Shown here: positions 32,577-40,654 of the stretch, piece by piece
How the letters are laid out: each line of letters opens with the position of its first letter
Numbering within the stretch: the first letter of the stretch is position 1
NCBI RefSeq assembly: GCF_000812025.2
Contig: NZ_JWJE02000007.1
Coordinates: forward strand, 60,640-124,639
Reading direction: 5' to 3'
From: Bacillus thermotolerans
Lineage (GTDB): Bacteria; Bacillota; Bacilli; Bacillales; Domibacillaceae
Length of the DNA stretch: 64,000 bases
Notes under the pieces: generated by a model
The model's database searches: none
Told to the model about the DNA's origin: nothing
What the model saw: only the letters and a program-made list of their open reading frames with translations
Program-made: the position numbers and the translations under genes

Positions 32577-32999
32577 GTGAAAGTCATTACAGTTCAATCA
32601 CCTAAAGAGCGGCAGGACGCATATGAAGTGCGTAAGCGTGTATTTGTAGAAGAACAGCACGTTCCGCTCGAATTAGAGATCGATGAGCACGAAGAGGAAG
32701 CGGCACACTTTGTGCTGTACGATGAAGGCAAGCCTTGCGGGGCCGGCCGCTTTCGTACAAAAGACGGTCTGGGAAAAGCAGAGCGTATCTGCATTCTTCC
32801 CGATTATCGCAAGAAAGGTGCTGGCCGGCTAATTATGGAAGCTCTTGAGACTCACGCGAAAGGGCAAGGCCTGCCTGGTGTTAAGCTTGATGCCCAGGTG
32901 CATGCCATTCCATTCTATGAGAAGCTTGGCTATGAGATCATTTCGGATGAATTCATGGATGCCGGTATTCCTCACAAAACCATGAAAAAAACATTTTAA
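32577..32999 (+). CDS. yjcF: GNAT family N-acetyltransferase (YjcF)
   Basis: 140 residues from a GTG at 32577 (AAAGGG upstream within the end of yjcG). GNAT fold: RKRVFVEEQHVPLELEIDEHE opening, acetyl-CoA loop YRKKGAGRLIMEAL (near residue 83), then PFYEKLGYE. This is the ElaA/YjcF subgroup; the acceptor is unknown. It completes the yjcHGF unit and ends at a terminator. Confidence 0.9.
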   Translation: MKVITVQSPKERQDAYEVRKRVFVEEQHVPLELEIDEHEEEAAHFVLYDEGKPCGAGRFRTKDGLGKAERICILPDYRKKGAGRLIMEALETHAKGQGLPGVKLDAQVHAIPFYEKLGYEIISDEFMDAGIPHKTMKKTF

Positions 33000-33003
33000 A
33001 AAG

Positions 33004-33055
33004 AAAAAGCTGTCTACATAAGTTTCCTTATCAGGACTTATCAGACAGCTTTTTC
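33004..33055. terminator. Bidirectional terminator
   Basis: AAAAAGCTGTCT / AGACAGCTTTTT with a long loop, between yjcF and a convergent small gene. Confidence 0.8.
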
Positions 33056-33059
33056 TTTT

Positions 33060-33332
33060 TTATGTGCGCTGATCCAACCGTTCCCCCTTGCCGCTGAACT
33101 TTGCAAGATGTTTGTGGAAAAGCTCATGCTGCTTTTTCTTCGGTAAACGACGGGGTGAGGTCTGCTTTTCAGGAGTGATGGATGCGGCATATCTCTGCTG
33201 ATCAAGAGCCTCTTTAAAATCAGCCTTTTCTATGGGGCTAACTTGAGAATAGCGTCTGCCTGTATCATTCGTGACACGCTCGCGGTATTGGATGTATTGG
33301 TATTGCGGAACCGGCAGGATATATCCCATCAT
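33060..33332 (-). CDS. Hypothetical protein near spoVIF
   Basis: 90 residues, soluble and basic. The N-terminus MMGYILPVPQYQYIQYRERV is of a kind seen in small Bacillus proteins I cannot name; the C-terminal half is Lys/Arg/Gln rich (RRLPKKKQHELFHKHLAKFSGKG). GAAGGAGGG lies before the ATGs (first or second Met possible). The location next to spoVIF suggests a spore-stage gene, but this is inference. Confidence 0.68.
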   Translation of the reverse strand: MMGYILPVPQYQYIQYRERVTNDTGRRYSQVSPIEKADFKEALDQQRYAASITPEKQTSPRRLPKKKQHELFHKHLAKFSGKGERLDQRT

Positions 33333-33412
33333 CTTCCCTCCTTCTCACTCAAAATAAAATTTTTTATTTTTACCCGTCTTTTTCCAAAGATAAACCTATT
33401 TCTAAAATATTT

Positions 33413-33670
33413 TTATCTTTTTTTGTTTAACATGTCTGAGATCGTCTGAAAATCAAGCCTGTTGCCATCTTTCACAATCGAGTCAACGATTTGATCCTCT
33501 AGATGACCGGGCACTGGTTTGTTTGCTAAAGCAGCCACCCGCTTGATGATATGTCTCACCGTTCGTTCATCTCTAAAGTCCGCGTTTTGCAGAGAGTTAA
33601 CGAGGTCCATGATGTCTGTCATCCGTACACCTGTTTTCTGCTCAATATTCTTGAAAAAACCGTTTTCCAC
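33413..33670 (-). CDS. spoVIF: Stage VI sporulation protein F (SpoVIF)
   Basis: 85 residues from a GTG start. NGFFKNIEQKTGVRMTDIMDLVNSLQNAD and the C-terminal IVKDGNRLDFQTISDMLNKKR match SpoVIF (YjcC), a mother-cell protein needed for GerE stability and late coat assembly in B. subtilis. A sigma-K-like promoter (CATAAGATG with upstream AC) lies 30 bp ahead. GGAGGGGGG is the ribosome site. Confidence 0.9.
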   Translation of the reverse strand: MENGFFKNIEQKTGVRMTDIMDLVNSLQNADFRDERTVRHIIKRVAALANKPVPGHLEDQIVDSIVKDGNRLDFQTISDMLNKKR

Positions 33671-33699
33671 CTTCTTCTTCCCCCCTCCTTCTATGCTTT

Positions 33700-33726
33700 C
33701 ATCTTATGCAGCTCTATGGAAAAGGT
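33700..33726 (-). promoter_or_regulatory. Sigma-K-like promoter of spoVIF
   Basis: AC (33726-33725), 16-bp spacer, CATAAGATG (33708-33700) on the minus strand; the consensus -10 is CATANNNTA, so one base differs. Confidence 0.5.
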
Positions 33727-33864
33727 GTAATTCATGAAAAACAAAGCTCTGCTAAGCACCACTGACTCTTTTCCTTCACTAACGAGGCCGTGCAGTGAGA
33801 AAAGAAGGGATCTTTGCAGGAAGATCGAAGCTGTTAATATACATGAAGTAATGGAGGGATTCAT

Positions 33865-34008
33865 ATTAGCAAATTTATGGATGATTTAGCCGGGGCTATC
33901 TATGACTTCTTTACGTTTATTTTTACAAGTATATGTTATGTTTTTGCTGGTATGTTGATTGTCGGAATCACCCTTTACCTAGTTGTATTAGCATTTAAAA
34001 TATTTTAA
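33865..34008 (+). CDS. Small single-pass membrane protein with possible ATT start
   Basis: 47 residues if started at ATT 33865, or 43 from ATG 33877. GGAGGG lies 6 bp before the ATT but 18 bp before the ATG, so the rare ATT codon is the better start. Translation opens (I/M)SKFMDDLAGAIYDFFTF, followed by one long membrane stretch to the C-terminus. I recognise no family. Located between spoVIF and yjcZ, so probably a spore protein. Confidence 0.6.
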   Translation: MSKFMDDLAGAIYDFFTFIFTSICYVFAGMLIVGITLYLVVLAFKIF

Positions 34009-34111
34009 TGAGCAGGTACATTAATTTAATAAGAAAGCCGGGATATCAAAACTCGCTTTTTTCTTTGGTTAATACATTAACTACAATATTTAACAGAACC
34101 AAAAAAGAAAA

Positions 34112-34148
34112 AACTGACGAAAACGATGCTCCTTCGTTTCCGTCAGTT
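34112..34148 (-). terminator. Terminator after the yjcZ-like gene
   Basis: AACTGACGaAAACG / CGTTTcCGTCAGTT stem; minus-strand tail TTTTTTCTTTTTT. Confidence 0.85.
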
Positions 34149-34157
34149 CACTGGTTA

Positions 34158-34289
34158 TTAACAGTAAAAGCTTGCGCCAACAATAATTAATAGGATGAAC
34201 AAAACAACGATCAACACGAATGTTGATGTGCCGTGTCCGCCGTAGCCGCCGCCGTAGCCACCGCCGTAGCCGCATCCGCCAAAGCCCAT
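34158..34289 (-). CDS. YjcZ family sporulation protein
   Basis: 43 residues: MGFGGCGYGGGYGGGYGGHG followed by a hydrophobic membrane tail ending VGASFYC. This Gly/Tyr-rich head plus tail is the YjcZ family of small spore-associated proteins. The ATG at 34289 has GAGGTGA upstream; a longer frame runs upstream but carries this signal inside. A sigma-K-like promoter at 34322-34348 precedes it. Confidence 0.88.
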   Translation of the reverse strand: MGFGGCGYGGGYGGGYGGHGTSTFVLIVVLFILLIIVGASFYC

Positions 34290-34321
34290 GAGATTCACCT
34301 CGCTTTGTCTGTCTTCAATAC

Positions 34322-34348
34322 TACTATATGTAGACGTCGAGGATTCGT
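34322..34348 (-). promoter_or_regulatory. Sigma-K-like promoter of the yjcZ-like gene
   Basis: AC (34348-34347), 16-bp spacer, CATATAGTA (34330-34322) on the minus strand; full match to CATANNNTA. Confidence 0.6.
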
Positions 34349-34356
34349 ATGGGCAT

Positions 34357-34713
34357 TTATCCCTTAGGCTTAAATAATGCGGCTCCGATAAATCCAAAAA
34401 CAATGGCTGCAGAAATACCGGAGCTCGTTACTTCAAACATGCCGGTCAACACACCGACCAGCCCATGCGCTTCAGCCTCCTGCATGGCCCCCATCACTAG
34501 TGAATTGCCAAAGCTTGTAATGGGAATCGTCGCCCCTGCGCCTGCAAAATCAATTAACGGTTCGTATAATCCAAAGCCCGAAAGTATCGCTCCAGCTACA
34601 ACCATAGCACTTAGCGTGTGCCCTGGCGTCAGCTTGCCGATATCCATCATTAGCTGGCCGATTACGCAAATCAAGCCGCCGATCACAAACGCCCAAAAGA
34701 ACATACCAAGCAT
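34357..34713 (-). CDS. spoVAE: Stage V sporulation protein AE (SpoVAE/AEb type)
   Basis: 118 residues with four membrane segments: FFWAFVIGGLICVIGQLMMD, then GFGLYEPLIDFAGAGATIPITSFGNSL and GISAAIVFGFIGAALF. It belongs to the SpoVAC/SpoVAE family of inner-membrane channel proteins that move dipicolinic acid in spore formation and germination. It follows a SpoVAC gene by 29 bp with no SpoVAD between them. Confidence 0.9.
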   Translation of the reverse strand: MLGMFFWAFVIGGLICVIGQLMMDIGKLTPGHTLSAMVVAGAILSGFGLYEPLIDFAGAGATIPITSFGNSLVMGAMQEAEAHGLVGVLTGMFEVTSSGISAAIVFGFIGAALFKPKG

Positions 34714-34742
34714 AGAAGGACCTCCTTTCTGCTAGTAAACAG

Positions 34743-35219
34743 TTATAGTCCGCCCCATTGGATTAAAATGGTTTTAATGAGCGCTACCACAAAAGCGGAA
34801 AAGACACCGAACAGGATAACAGACCCCGCCAGCTTAAACATATTGCCGCCAACCCCGAGAACAAACCCTTCCGTACGATGCTCAATCGCGGCTGAAATAA
34901 CCGCATTTCCGAAACCGCTCACCGGTACAGCGCTGCCCGCTCCGGCATATTGACCTAAATGGTCATATACGCCAAAGCCGGTTAATAGCATGGATAGAAA
35001 GATTACCGTGGCAACTGTCGGGTTGCCGGCCGTTTGTTCTGTAAAATTGAAAAAATAAATATAAAAATAAGTAATCGCCTGTCCAATAATGCAAATAAGA
35101 CCCCCTACAAAAAACGCACGCAAGCAGTTTTTAAGAACCGGCCGCTTAATTTCATGCTTTTGATTCATCTTGTCATACTGCTGCTGGGCAGGTGTTTTCT
35201 TCTCATTGTTGTTTGCCAT
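34743..35219 (-). CDS. spoVAC: Stage V sporulation protein AC (SpoVAC)
   Basis: 158 residues. A charged N-terminus (KKTPAQQQYDKMNQKHEIKRPVLKN) leads into four membrane segments with FFVGGLICIIGQAITYFYI and GFGVYDHLGQYAGAGSAVPVSGFG. SpoVAC is a mechanosensitive-like channel subunit for dipicolinic acid. With the YhcN/YlaJ lipoprotein upstream it looks like a satellite SpoVA cluster, similar to the spoVA2mob type. GGAGAAG precedes the ATG. Confidence 0.92.
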   Translation of the reverse strand: MANNNEKKTPAQQQYDKMNQKHEIKRPVLKNCLRAFFVGGLICIIGQAITYFYIYFFNFTEQTAGNPTVATVIFLSMLLTGFGVYDHLGQYAGAGSAVPVSGFGNAVISAAIEHRTEGFVLGVGGNMFKLAGSVILFGVFSAFVVALIKTILIQWGGL

Positions 35220-35231
35220 TTCTCTTCTCCT

Positions 35232-35684
35232 TTATGTCCGTTCTTTCTTTAATCTGATTAACTGGTGAAGCCGTTTATCTGCTTGTTTATCGTTGATTTT
35301 TCCTGAGTCAATGTCTTCCCGCAGCCGAACAGCCTCTAAGAAGATTTTATAATCGCTTGAAACAACAAACGTTTCGTCCTTATATTTGCCCTCTAGATGC
35401 TTCTTCAATTCTTTCTCAATGCTTTTCATACGAAACCGGTCAAGATGCCGCACTTTATAAGCGACGAGCGTATTATGATCTCCTTTAATGACCGCTGCGT
35501 CATAGATTTCATCTACTTGATTGACTTCATTGCGGATCCCTTCAACAGAGGCTCCATCCTTCTCAATTTGGATCGGTTCAGGATTGGTCGTTTTAATTAG
35601 GGCGAGCCTGCTGTCCGGTCCATCATCTGGCATCTTGCAGCCGACTAAAAAGAGAATGGCTAATATATAAACGACTGCTTTCAT
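35232..35684 (-). CDS. YhcN/YlaJ family sporulation lipoprotein
   Basis: 150 residues. Lipoprotein signal with lipobox FLVGC (Cys16), then a YhcN/YlaJ-type domain: VNQVDEIYDAAVIKGDHNTLVAYKVRHLDRFRMKSIEKELKKHL region (about 57-100) and FVVSSDYKIFLEAVRLREDI. Such lipoproteins sit on the outside of the inner membrane of the spore and accompany SpoVA2mob genes. It lies 12 bp before spoVAC, the first gene of the unit. Confidence 0.85.
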   Translation of the reverse strand: MKAVVYILAILFLVGCKMPDDGPDSRLALIKTTNPEPIQIEKDGASVEGIRNEVNQVDEIYDAAVIKGDHNTLVAYKVRHLDRFRMKSIEKELKKHLEGKYKDETFVVSSDYKIFLEAVRLREDIDSGKINDKQADKRLHQLIRLKKERT

Positions 35685-35776
35685 CTTTCTCCTCCATTCT
35701 GTTGCCGTTTATGAATAGTTTTTTCTGTTTTCTCGTTTTTATTTATCAAAATGCTCCTCGCTTTTGCAGAACAAAA

Positions 35777-35802
35777 AAAGAACGCCTGTTTAGACGTTCT
35801 TT
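35777..35802 (-). terminator. Terminator, minus strand
   Basis: AAAGAACG / CGTTCTTT stem followed on the minus strand by a T-run. It ends the transcript carrying the 26-residue reading frame or DUF1360. Confidence 0.75.
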
Positions 35803-35889
35803 TACAAGAAGCAAATGACTTGCAATAAACCCGCTGACCCGCATTCGCTTTCTAAGAAGAACAGCCGCCAAATGGCCCTGATGAGCTGT

Positions 35890-35970
35890 TTACTTCTTTG
35901 GCTTCTTCTTGGGTGAACAGCCACAGGATTTTTTTCTCGGGCGGCTGCTTTGAGGTGAGGATTTCTTCAT
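35890..35970 (-). CDS. Very small Lys-rich peptide with a Cys-Gly-Cys motif
   Basis: 26 residues, opening MKKSSPQSSRPRKK, then SCGCSPKKKPKK. Ribosome site AAGGGTG at somewhat long spacing. Ser/Pro/Lys-rich with a single CGC, like some spore coat crosslinking peptides. It lies after DUF1360 and before a terminator, so it is likely transcribed. Not too short to be chance; moderate support. Confidence 0.4.
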   Translation of the reverse strand: MKKSSPQSSRPRKKSCGCSPKKKPKK

Positions 35971-36030
35971 TGCTGTTTCACACCCTTTTTTCTCCTCTTT
36001 CTTTAGAATATGCAAATAGACGGCCATTCG

Positions 36031-36384
36031 TTAATCCATCCGTTGCTGGACAGCTAACTCAATTAAAGCCGCTCCGCCAGCCACTGCCAAAATTAGGAGC
36101 AGAAAGCCTCCCAAAACAGGCATAGCCGCATACAATATACAGCAAAATGCCGAGGCCCATACGCCTGTACACCAATAGCAATTTAAAGCTCTTCCAATCC
36201 AGCCCTTCACCCCGTGCTTCTTCGGCACAATGTATTCCTCAGCATCGCCTGCTTCTGATACCTCTACGATTTCGTTAAAAAACGGCGCTCTCAACTTCTC
36301 CGTAATCTCATCAAATACAATCAGCCGTGTCAGCCGAAACGAAGCAAGCATTAGGATTAACAACTCTACTAATGAAATAGTCAT
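36031..36384 (-). CDS. DUF1360 membrane protein (YngL-like sporulation protein)
   Basis: 117 residues. ELLILMLASFRLTRLIVFDEI opens the protein, followed by KHGVKGWIGRALNCYWCTGVWASAF with the family CxxC (CYWC) and a C-terminal membrane pair. DUF1360 proteins such as YngL are expressed in sporulating Bacillus; biochemical role unknown. Its location between a SpoVA cluster and coat genes agrees with a spore role. Confidence 0.85.
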   Translation of the reverse strand: MTISLVELLILMLASFRLTRLIVFDEITEKLRAPFFNEIVEVSEAGDAEEYIVPKKHGVKGWIGRALNCYWCTGVWASAFCCILYAAMPVLGGFLLLILAVAGGAALIELAVQQRMD

Positions 36385-36440
36385 CTTCCCTTCCTTTTAG
36401 AAAAAATAAATTTTTATTCATAAATCCACCAATTATGCGT

Positions 36441-36468
36441 ACCCATTTTTTCGTGCCGCCATATGTTA
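36441..36468 (+). promoter_or_regulatory. Sigma-K-like promoter of the CotZ/CotY-like gene
   Basis: AC (36441-36442), 17-bp spacer, CATATGTTA (36460-36468), full match to CATANNNTA, 36 bp before the ATG. Confidence 0.65.
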
Positions 36469-36504
36469 GTAATGTAAGAATGAATTTAAGAAAGGAGTTT
36501 TACA

Positions 36505-37071
36505 ATGAGCTGCTTCAACCATGATGAAGATCGTCATCATCACAGCGGCTGTGTATGTGATGTCCTTAGGGCCATTAAAGACTTGCAGGATGAACGAGTC
36601 GATCACGACGATTGTATAGACTGCAAAGATTGTTTAATTGCTCCTCTAGGTGATTTAGCCGGACGTCACCGTCGCGATGCCGATACACGGGTATTTACTC
36701 TCACCACTCTAGATGGTTCTCTATTCTTCGCTCTCTTCCACTTAAATAAGCACCGGGACGATCGCAAAGGTAGCGACGATTCATCTGGTGGCTATCAGTA
36801 TTGTGATGACTATGATGAATCAGGTGTATCTGTTTTCTTCCGGGTGGAAGAAGTATTCAACAACTGTTGCGCACGCCTTCGTGTACTAGCGCCGCTCGAA
36901 AAAGATCATGATGTAGCGGATATTACTGAAGACGGCGGCATTGATCTTAAGAAAGCGGCTAAGATCAGAAAATTCCGTGCAACACAGAACTGTATTACTG
37001 TCGACTTAACAAGACTGCTCTCTGTACAGTGCATCCGAGATGTTGACTTAAACATTGGTCGCCATCGTTAA
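36505..37071 (+). CDS. Spore coat/exosporium protein CotZ/CotY/ExsY family
   Basis: 188 residues, cysteine-rich. The N-terminus has His-rich DRHHHSGCVCDVLRAIKDLQD and CIDCKDCLIAPLG; later motifs include TRVFTLTTLDGSLFFALF, FFRVEEVFNNCCARLRVL and CITVDLTRLLSVQCIRDVDL. These proteins crosslink through disulfides into the outermost crust or exosporium. AAAGGAG precedes the ATG and a sigma-K-like promoter lies upstream. CotZ or CotY cannot be separated here. Confidence 0.92.
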   Translation: MSCFNHDEDRHHHSGCVCDVLRAIKDLQDERVDHDDCIDCKDCLIAPLGDLAGRHRRDADTRVFTLTTLDGSLFFALFHLNKHRDDRKGSDDSSGGYQYCDDYDESGVSVFFRVEEVFNNCCARLRVLAPLEKDHDVADITEDGGIDLKKAAKIRKFRATQNCITVDLTRLLSVQCIRDVDLNIGRHR

Positions 37072-37076
37072 TAAAC

Positions 37077-37104
37077 AAGCAGCGGTTTATACCGGCCGCT
37101 GCTT
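37077..37104 (+). terminator. Terminator of the coat gene
   Basis: AAGCAGCGG / CCGCTGCTT stem, TTTTCTTATTTG tail. Confidence 0.8.
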
Positions 37105-37164
37105 TTCTTATTTGTAATAGCCTGCTTGTTCATGTCACGTAAAACCATCCTTACATCATTCCGC

Positions 37165-37689
37165 TTAAAATGAGCCAAGCAATCGAATGTGCTTAAGGTC
37201 TTTGCGCTCAATTGTCACCTCGCCATCGTTGTGTGTCTGAACTCTTATTTGATCTGGTGTGACGCCCACAAGCACGCCTGCATGCGACGCTTCGCCACAT
37301 TCAAATAAACACGGGAGCTTGGCAAACTGTTTAGTGAGATACTGGAGCTTTTCGTCTATATGCATATCTTGAAATCGCTTCAGAGGCTGGATCTTCATCC
37401 AAGATGGCCGCTCTTTCCGCCTTTCTTCATGTACAGGCTCTTCTTTTCCTTGTTCTGGCTGTTCAGTAAGCTTATCGGCAATTGGCTGCTCAGATGATTC
37501 ATCTGGCTTTAGCTGTTCCTCTTTTACTTGCTCCACCTCTAAAGCCGGCAGTTCTTTCTCCAGCTTTTTCAATTCCTCATCTTGCCCGTCTTTAATATGA
37601 TAAGTACTTTGCATAACAGGATCTGGAAAGGTAAAATCAGGCTGCTGAATATACAGAAGCGGCTCGCGCTTTTTTTTGTTCTTTTCCAT
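37165..37689 (-). CDS. cotO: Spore coat protein CotO
   Basis: 174 residues. The N-terminus is Lys-rich (EKNKKKREPLLYIQQPDFTFP), the middle Glu/Gln/Pro-rich (about 50-90), and the C-terminal third a conserved domain: YLTKQFAKLPCLFECGEASHAGVLVG followed by IRVQTHNDGEVTIERKDLKHIRL. CotO (YjbX) controls outer-coat assembly. It is divergent from fabI, as in B. subtilis. Low-complexity middle is usual in this family. Confidence 0.88.
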   Translation of the reverse strand: MEKNKKKREPLLYIQQPDFTFPDPVMQSTYHIKDGQDEELKKLEKELPALEVEQVKEEQLKPDESSEQPIADKLTEQPEQGKEEPVHEERRKERPSWMKIQPLKRFQDMHIDEKLQYLTKQFAKLPCLFECGEASHAGVLVGVTPDQIRVQTHNDGEVTIERKDLKHIRLLGSF

Positions 37690-37860
37690 AATGCACCTCC
37701 TAAAAGGCTTTCAATTATTTATATGCTCATCCTTTCTTCTTCATGAAAACAAAACCTCCAAGAAATATGTAAGGAAAATCCCGTTCACATATAGTAACAG
37801 ATACTAAAACTAGATATAATGTATAGAGGAAGAATAAAATTCGTGTACTGGAGGAAGAAG

Positions 37861-38640
37861 ATGGAGGACTTACTGAAATTAAAAGGAAAAAATATCGTCG
37901 TGATGGGTGTAGCAAACGAACGGAGTATTGCATGGGGGGTAGCGAAATCTCTCTATAAAGCAGGCGCTAACGTTATTTATACATACCGTCTAGACCGCTC
38001 CTTGCAGAAGCTCACAAAACTGCTTGAAAAGTATGAGTATCCATCCGACCTGGTGGTTCAATGTGATGTAAACGATGATGAAAGCGTTCAAAACGCCTTC
38101 AGAGAGATTGGCGAAAAGGTTGGTGTCATTCATGGCATCGTCCACTCTGTTGCTTTTGCTCGTGCAGAAGACTTAAAGGGCGACTTTATTGATACATCTA
38201 GAGACGGTTATGCATTCGCGCAGGATACAAGTGCCTACTCGCTAATAGCTGTAGCTAAGGCTGCTAGGCCATACATGACAGAGGAAGGCTCGATTGTAAC
38301 GATGAGCTATATTGGAGCAGAGCGTGCTGTACCAGGCTACTCTGTTATGGGAATCGCGAAAGCCTCACTTGAAGCATCGGTAAGATACTTGGCACTTGAT
38401 CTTGGTGAGAACGGTATCCGCATTAACGCCATTTCAGCCGGACCTATTCGGACGCTTGCTGCGAAGGGCGTCCCTGGCTTTAACGATATCCTAAGACTGA
38501 TCGAAGAGAAGGCACCATTAAAGCGGAACGTCACTCAGGAGGAAGTCGGCGACATGTCGCTTGCCATGCTTAGCCAGCTTTCCCGCGGCGTAACTGGAGA
38601 AGTGATTTATGTAGATTCCGGCTACAACATTCTCGCATAA
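37861..38640 (+). CDS. fabI: Enoyl-[acyl-carrier-protein] reductase (NADH) FabI
   Basis: 259 residues from the ATG at 37861, with GGAGG upstream; a longer frame lacks a ribosome site. Atypical SDR: KNIVVMGVANERSIAWGVAKSL (NAD-binding G-x5-S-x-A-x-G) and the catalytic Y-x6-K as YSVMGIAK near 157. It reduces enoyl-ACP in the last step of fatty acid elongation. FabI and not FabL, judged by the motif spacing and length. It carries triclosan-type target residues (Tyr in the AYSLI segment). Confidence 0.95.
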   Translation: MEDLLKLKGKNIVVMGVANERSIAWGVAKSLYKAGANVIYTYRLDRSLQKLTKLLEKYEYPSDLVVQCDVNDDESVQNAFREIGEKVGVIHGIVHSVAFARAEDLKGDFIDTSRDGYAFAQDTSAYSLIAVAKAARPYMTEEGSIVTMSYIGAERAVPGYSVMGIAKASLEASVRYLALDLGENGIRINAISAGPIRTLAAKGVPGFNDILRLIEEKAPLKRNVTQEEVGDMSLAMLSQLSRGVTGEVIYVDSGYNILA

Positions 38641-38642
38641 AG

Positions 38643-38689
38643 AAAAAACCGTTTCTGCCATCAGTTAGACTGGCAGAAACGGTTTTTTT
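38643..38689. terminator. Strong bidirectional terminator
   Basis: Perfect 18-bp stem from AAAAAACCGTTTCTG to its complement, loop of 10 bases, between convergent fabI and the antiporter. Confidence 0.9.
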
Positions 38690-40541
38690 ATTCATCAAAT
38701 TCAAGTTCACGTTTTAATTCATCTACGTATTCCTTCGAACCGGTAACAATGAGCCGGTCATGCAGGTGCAGCTCCGTATCCCCATGCGGGACAATTGAAT
38801 CCTTTCCCCGGAAGATCCGCACAAAGATCACATCGCCCGTAAATGGGAAATGTCTAAGCACGACACCTTCGTAAGCTTCATTCATTAATTCAATTTCGTA
38901 TAGAGAGGTTTCCTTATTCGTTAAGATACTGATGATACTTGGGGATTCGATCATCGCTCTTAACAGCGCCTTCGCTGACAGGAAGTAAGAGAACGTTTCA
39001 ACTTCTCCCTCGATCATCTGCTTCTCTACTTCCTCCCTTTCTACATGCGCAATGACACGCTCCACCCCTTTTGCTTTGGCTGCCAATGCCAGGCTCGCGT
39101 TTTGCTGCTCATCACCTGTAGCCACAACGACAATATCCGCCGCAAACACGCCTTCTGCCTCTAGAAATTTCTCCGTTAACTCTTCAAGCTCAATCACATC
39201 AAAGGCCGAGTGACTGGAAGAAGACGCCTCATTTTGTCTCTTTCGGTAAACGACCGTTTCATATAGAGAGGATTTTAACTCTTTAGAAATAGGCATCGTA
39301 TATTGATTAGCACCAACAAACACAACCTTCAGCTGTCTTTCAGCTTTCATGTGAGGCGGGAAAATCTTTTTGAAAATAACCGGTGTAATTAAACAAGTAA
39401 TTACAGCCACTAAGATAAGTAAGCCGCTCATTTGAGAAGTGATGATACCGCTCTGTTCAGCAATCTTAGCAGCAGCAATGACAAGTGACAAAGTAGAAGT
39501 TAGTAAGAAAGCCGAAGCAGCGACAGTCTTTGTATCATACCATTTTCTCAAATAAAGCATAGGCAGCGCTTTAGAAATGAAGAAAGCGATCATCAGCAGC
39601 GGGATCAATATAAGCATATTCCGGTCACTGAGCATCGACCAAATGTCAAGCTCCACTCCGACCATAACGAAGAAAATTGGAATAAGGAAACCATATCCAA
39701 ATGAGTCCAGCTGACGGACAAGCTCATGATTCGGTGCGAGCAGTGAAACAAGCACCCCTGCCAAGAAGGCGCCAAGAATATTTTCCGCTCCTACATATTC
39801 CGATAAAGCAACGAGAACAATCATTAACGTAAAGACGGCCCGAGTGCCAATTTGCACGGTTCCCGTAGACAACGTCTCAAATAAAGGTTTATTCTTAAAG
39901 CGTTTGGCTATGAAATAAAGAATAACGCCCGCTGCAAACAAGACAAGCAACAGCCATAAGTTGCCCCCACCTTCACTGCGGATGGAAACGAAAATGGCGA
40001 GAAGAATCATTGTCACAAGGTCGGCAATAACGGCGACAAGCAGTATAATTTGTCCAATGACGGTTTTCATTAAATGAGCTTCCTTTAATGTCGGCACGAC
40101 GACACCGAGAGAAATCGTCGAGATAATGAGCGTCATCAGGAAAGCATCTTCGATTAGACCAAGAAGAACGAAGATATAAGATAAAACAAATGATAATATG
40201 AGAATTCCCGCGAAGACCACCGTCGCTACCATGAAGGCGTTAGGTTCCTTTCTGCCTGGCAGCATTCTTGAAGTTTCCTTCTTTTTATTGGAAAAAGCAG
40301 TAAAATCTATCTCTAGGCCGCTTAAAAACATAAGAAAGATAAAGCCGAGTGTTGACAAGGTTTCAAGCCACACATCTTGAGAAACAATATCAAAGCCGCT
40401 CTTTCCGATTACTAAACCAACAATAATTTCCGCGATGACCACTGGTATGAAGTTTAATTTCATTCGATGAAGAATAATAGGAGTCAAAAACGCGGCCACA
40501 ATAACAATAACGAGTGAAAATAACGAGGCATGCTCTTCCAT
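38688..40541 (-). CDS. yjbQ: Monovalent cation:proton antiporter with Rossmann C-terminus (YjbQ)
   Basis: 617 residues from the ATG at 40541, which has AAGGAGG upstream. About 12 CPA2 membrane segments (residues 5-385) include [14 protein letters not shown] and the Asp-bearing [19 protein letters not shown]; then a TrkA-N-like nucleotide-binding domain (about 395-520) and a TrkA-C domain at the end. The YjbQ/KefB group exchanges K+ or Na+ for H+. It is in the B. subtilis position next to prpE. Confidence 0.9.
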   Translation of the reverse strand: MEEHASLFSLVIVIVAAFLTPIILHRMKLNFIPVVIAEIIVGLVIGKSGFDIVSQDVWLETLSTLGFIFLMFLSGLEIDFTAFSNKKKETSRMLPGRKEPNAFMVATVVFAGILILSFVLSYIFVLLGLIEDAFLMTLIISTISLGVVVPTLKEAHLMKTVIGQIILLVAVIADLVTMILLAIFVSIRSEGGGNLWLLLVLFAAGVILYFIAKRFKNKPLFETLSTGTVQIGTRAVFTLMIVLVALSEYVGAENILGAFLAGVLVSLLAPNHELVRQLDSFGYGFLIPIFFVMVGVELDIWSMLSDRNMLILIPLLMIAFFISKALPMLYLRKWYDTKTVAASAFLLTSTLSLVIAAAKIAEQSGIITSQMSGLLILVAVITCLITPVIFKKIFPPHMKAERQLKVVFVGANQYTMPISKELKSSLYETVVYRKRQNEASSSSHSAFDVIELEELTEKFLEAEGVFAADIVVVATGDEQQNASLALAAKAKGVERVIAHVEREEVEKQMIEGEVETFSYFLSAKALLRAMIESPSIISILTNKETSLYEIELMNEAYEGVVLRHFPFTGDVIFVRIFRGKDSIVPHGDTELHLHDRLIVTGSKEYVDELKRELEFDE

Positions 40542-40654
40542 CAAAGACCTCCTTCTTTGAAATAATTCTTTTTTATTATATAGCAAACAGATTAAAAGAG
40601 CTTGCTCAAACTCTACCCGCCCTTATTTTTTTCAATGAAAGGACTGAGGCTGTA

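Noticed and set aside
34008..34190. Plus-strand frame opposite the yjcZ terminator
   Set aside because: The frame begins at the end of another gene with no ribosome site and runs through a terminator stem.
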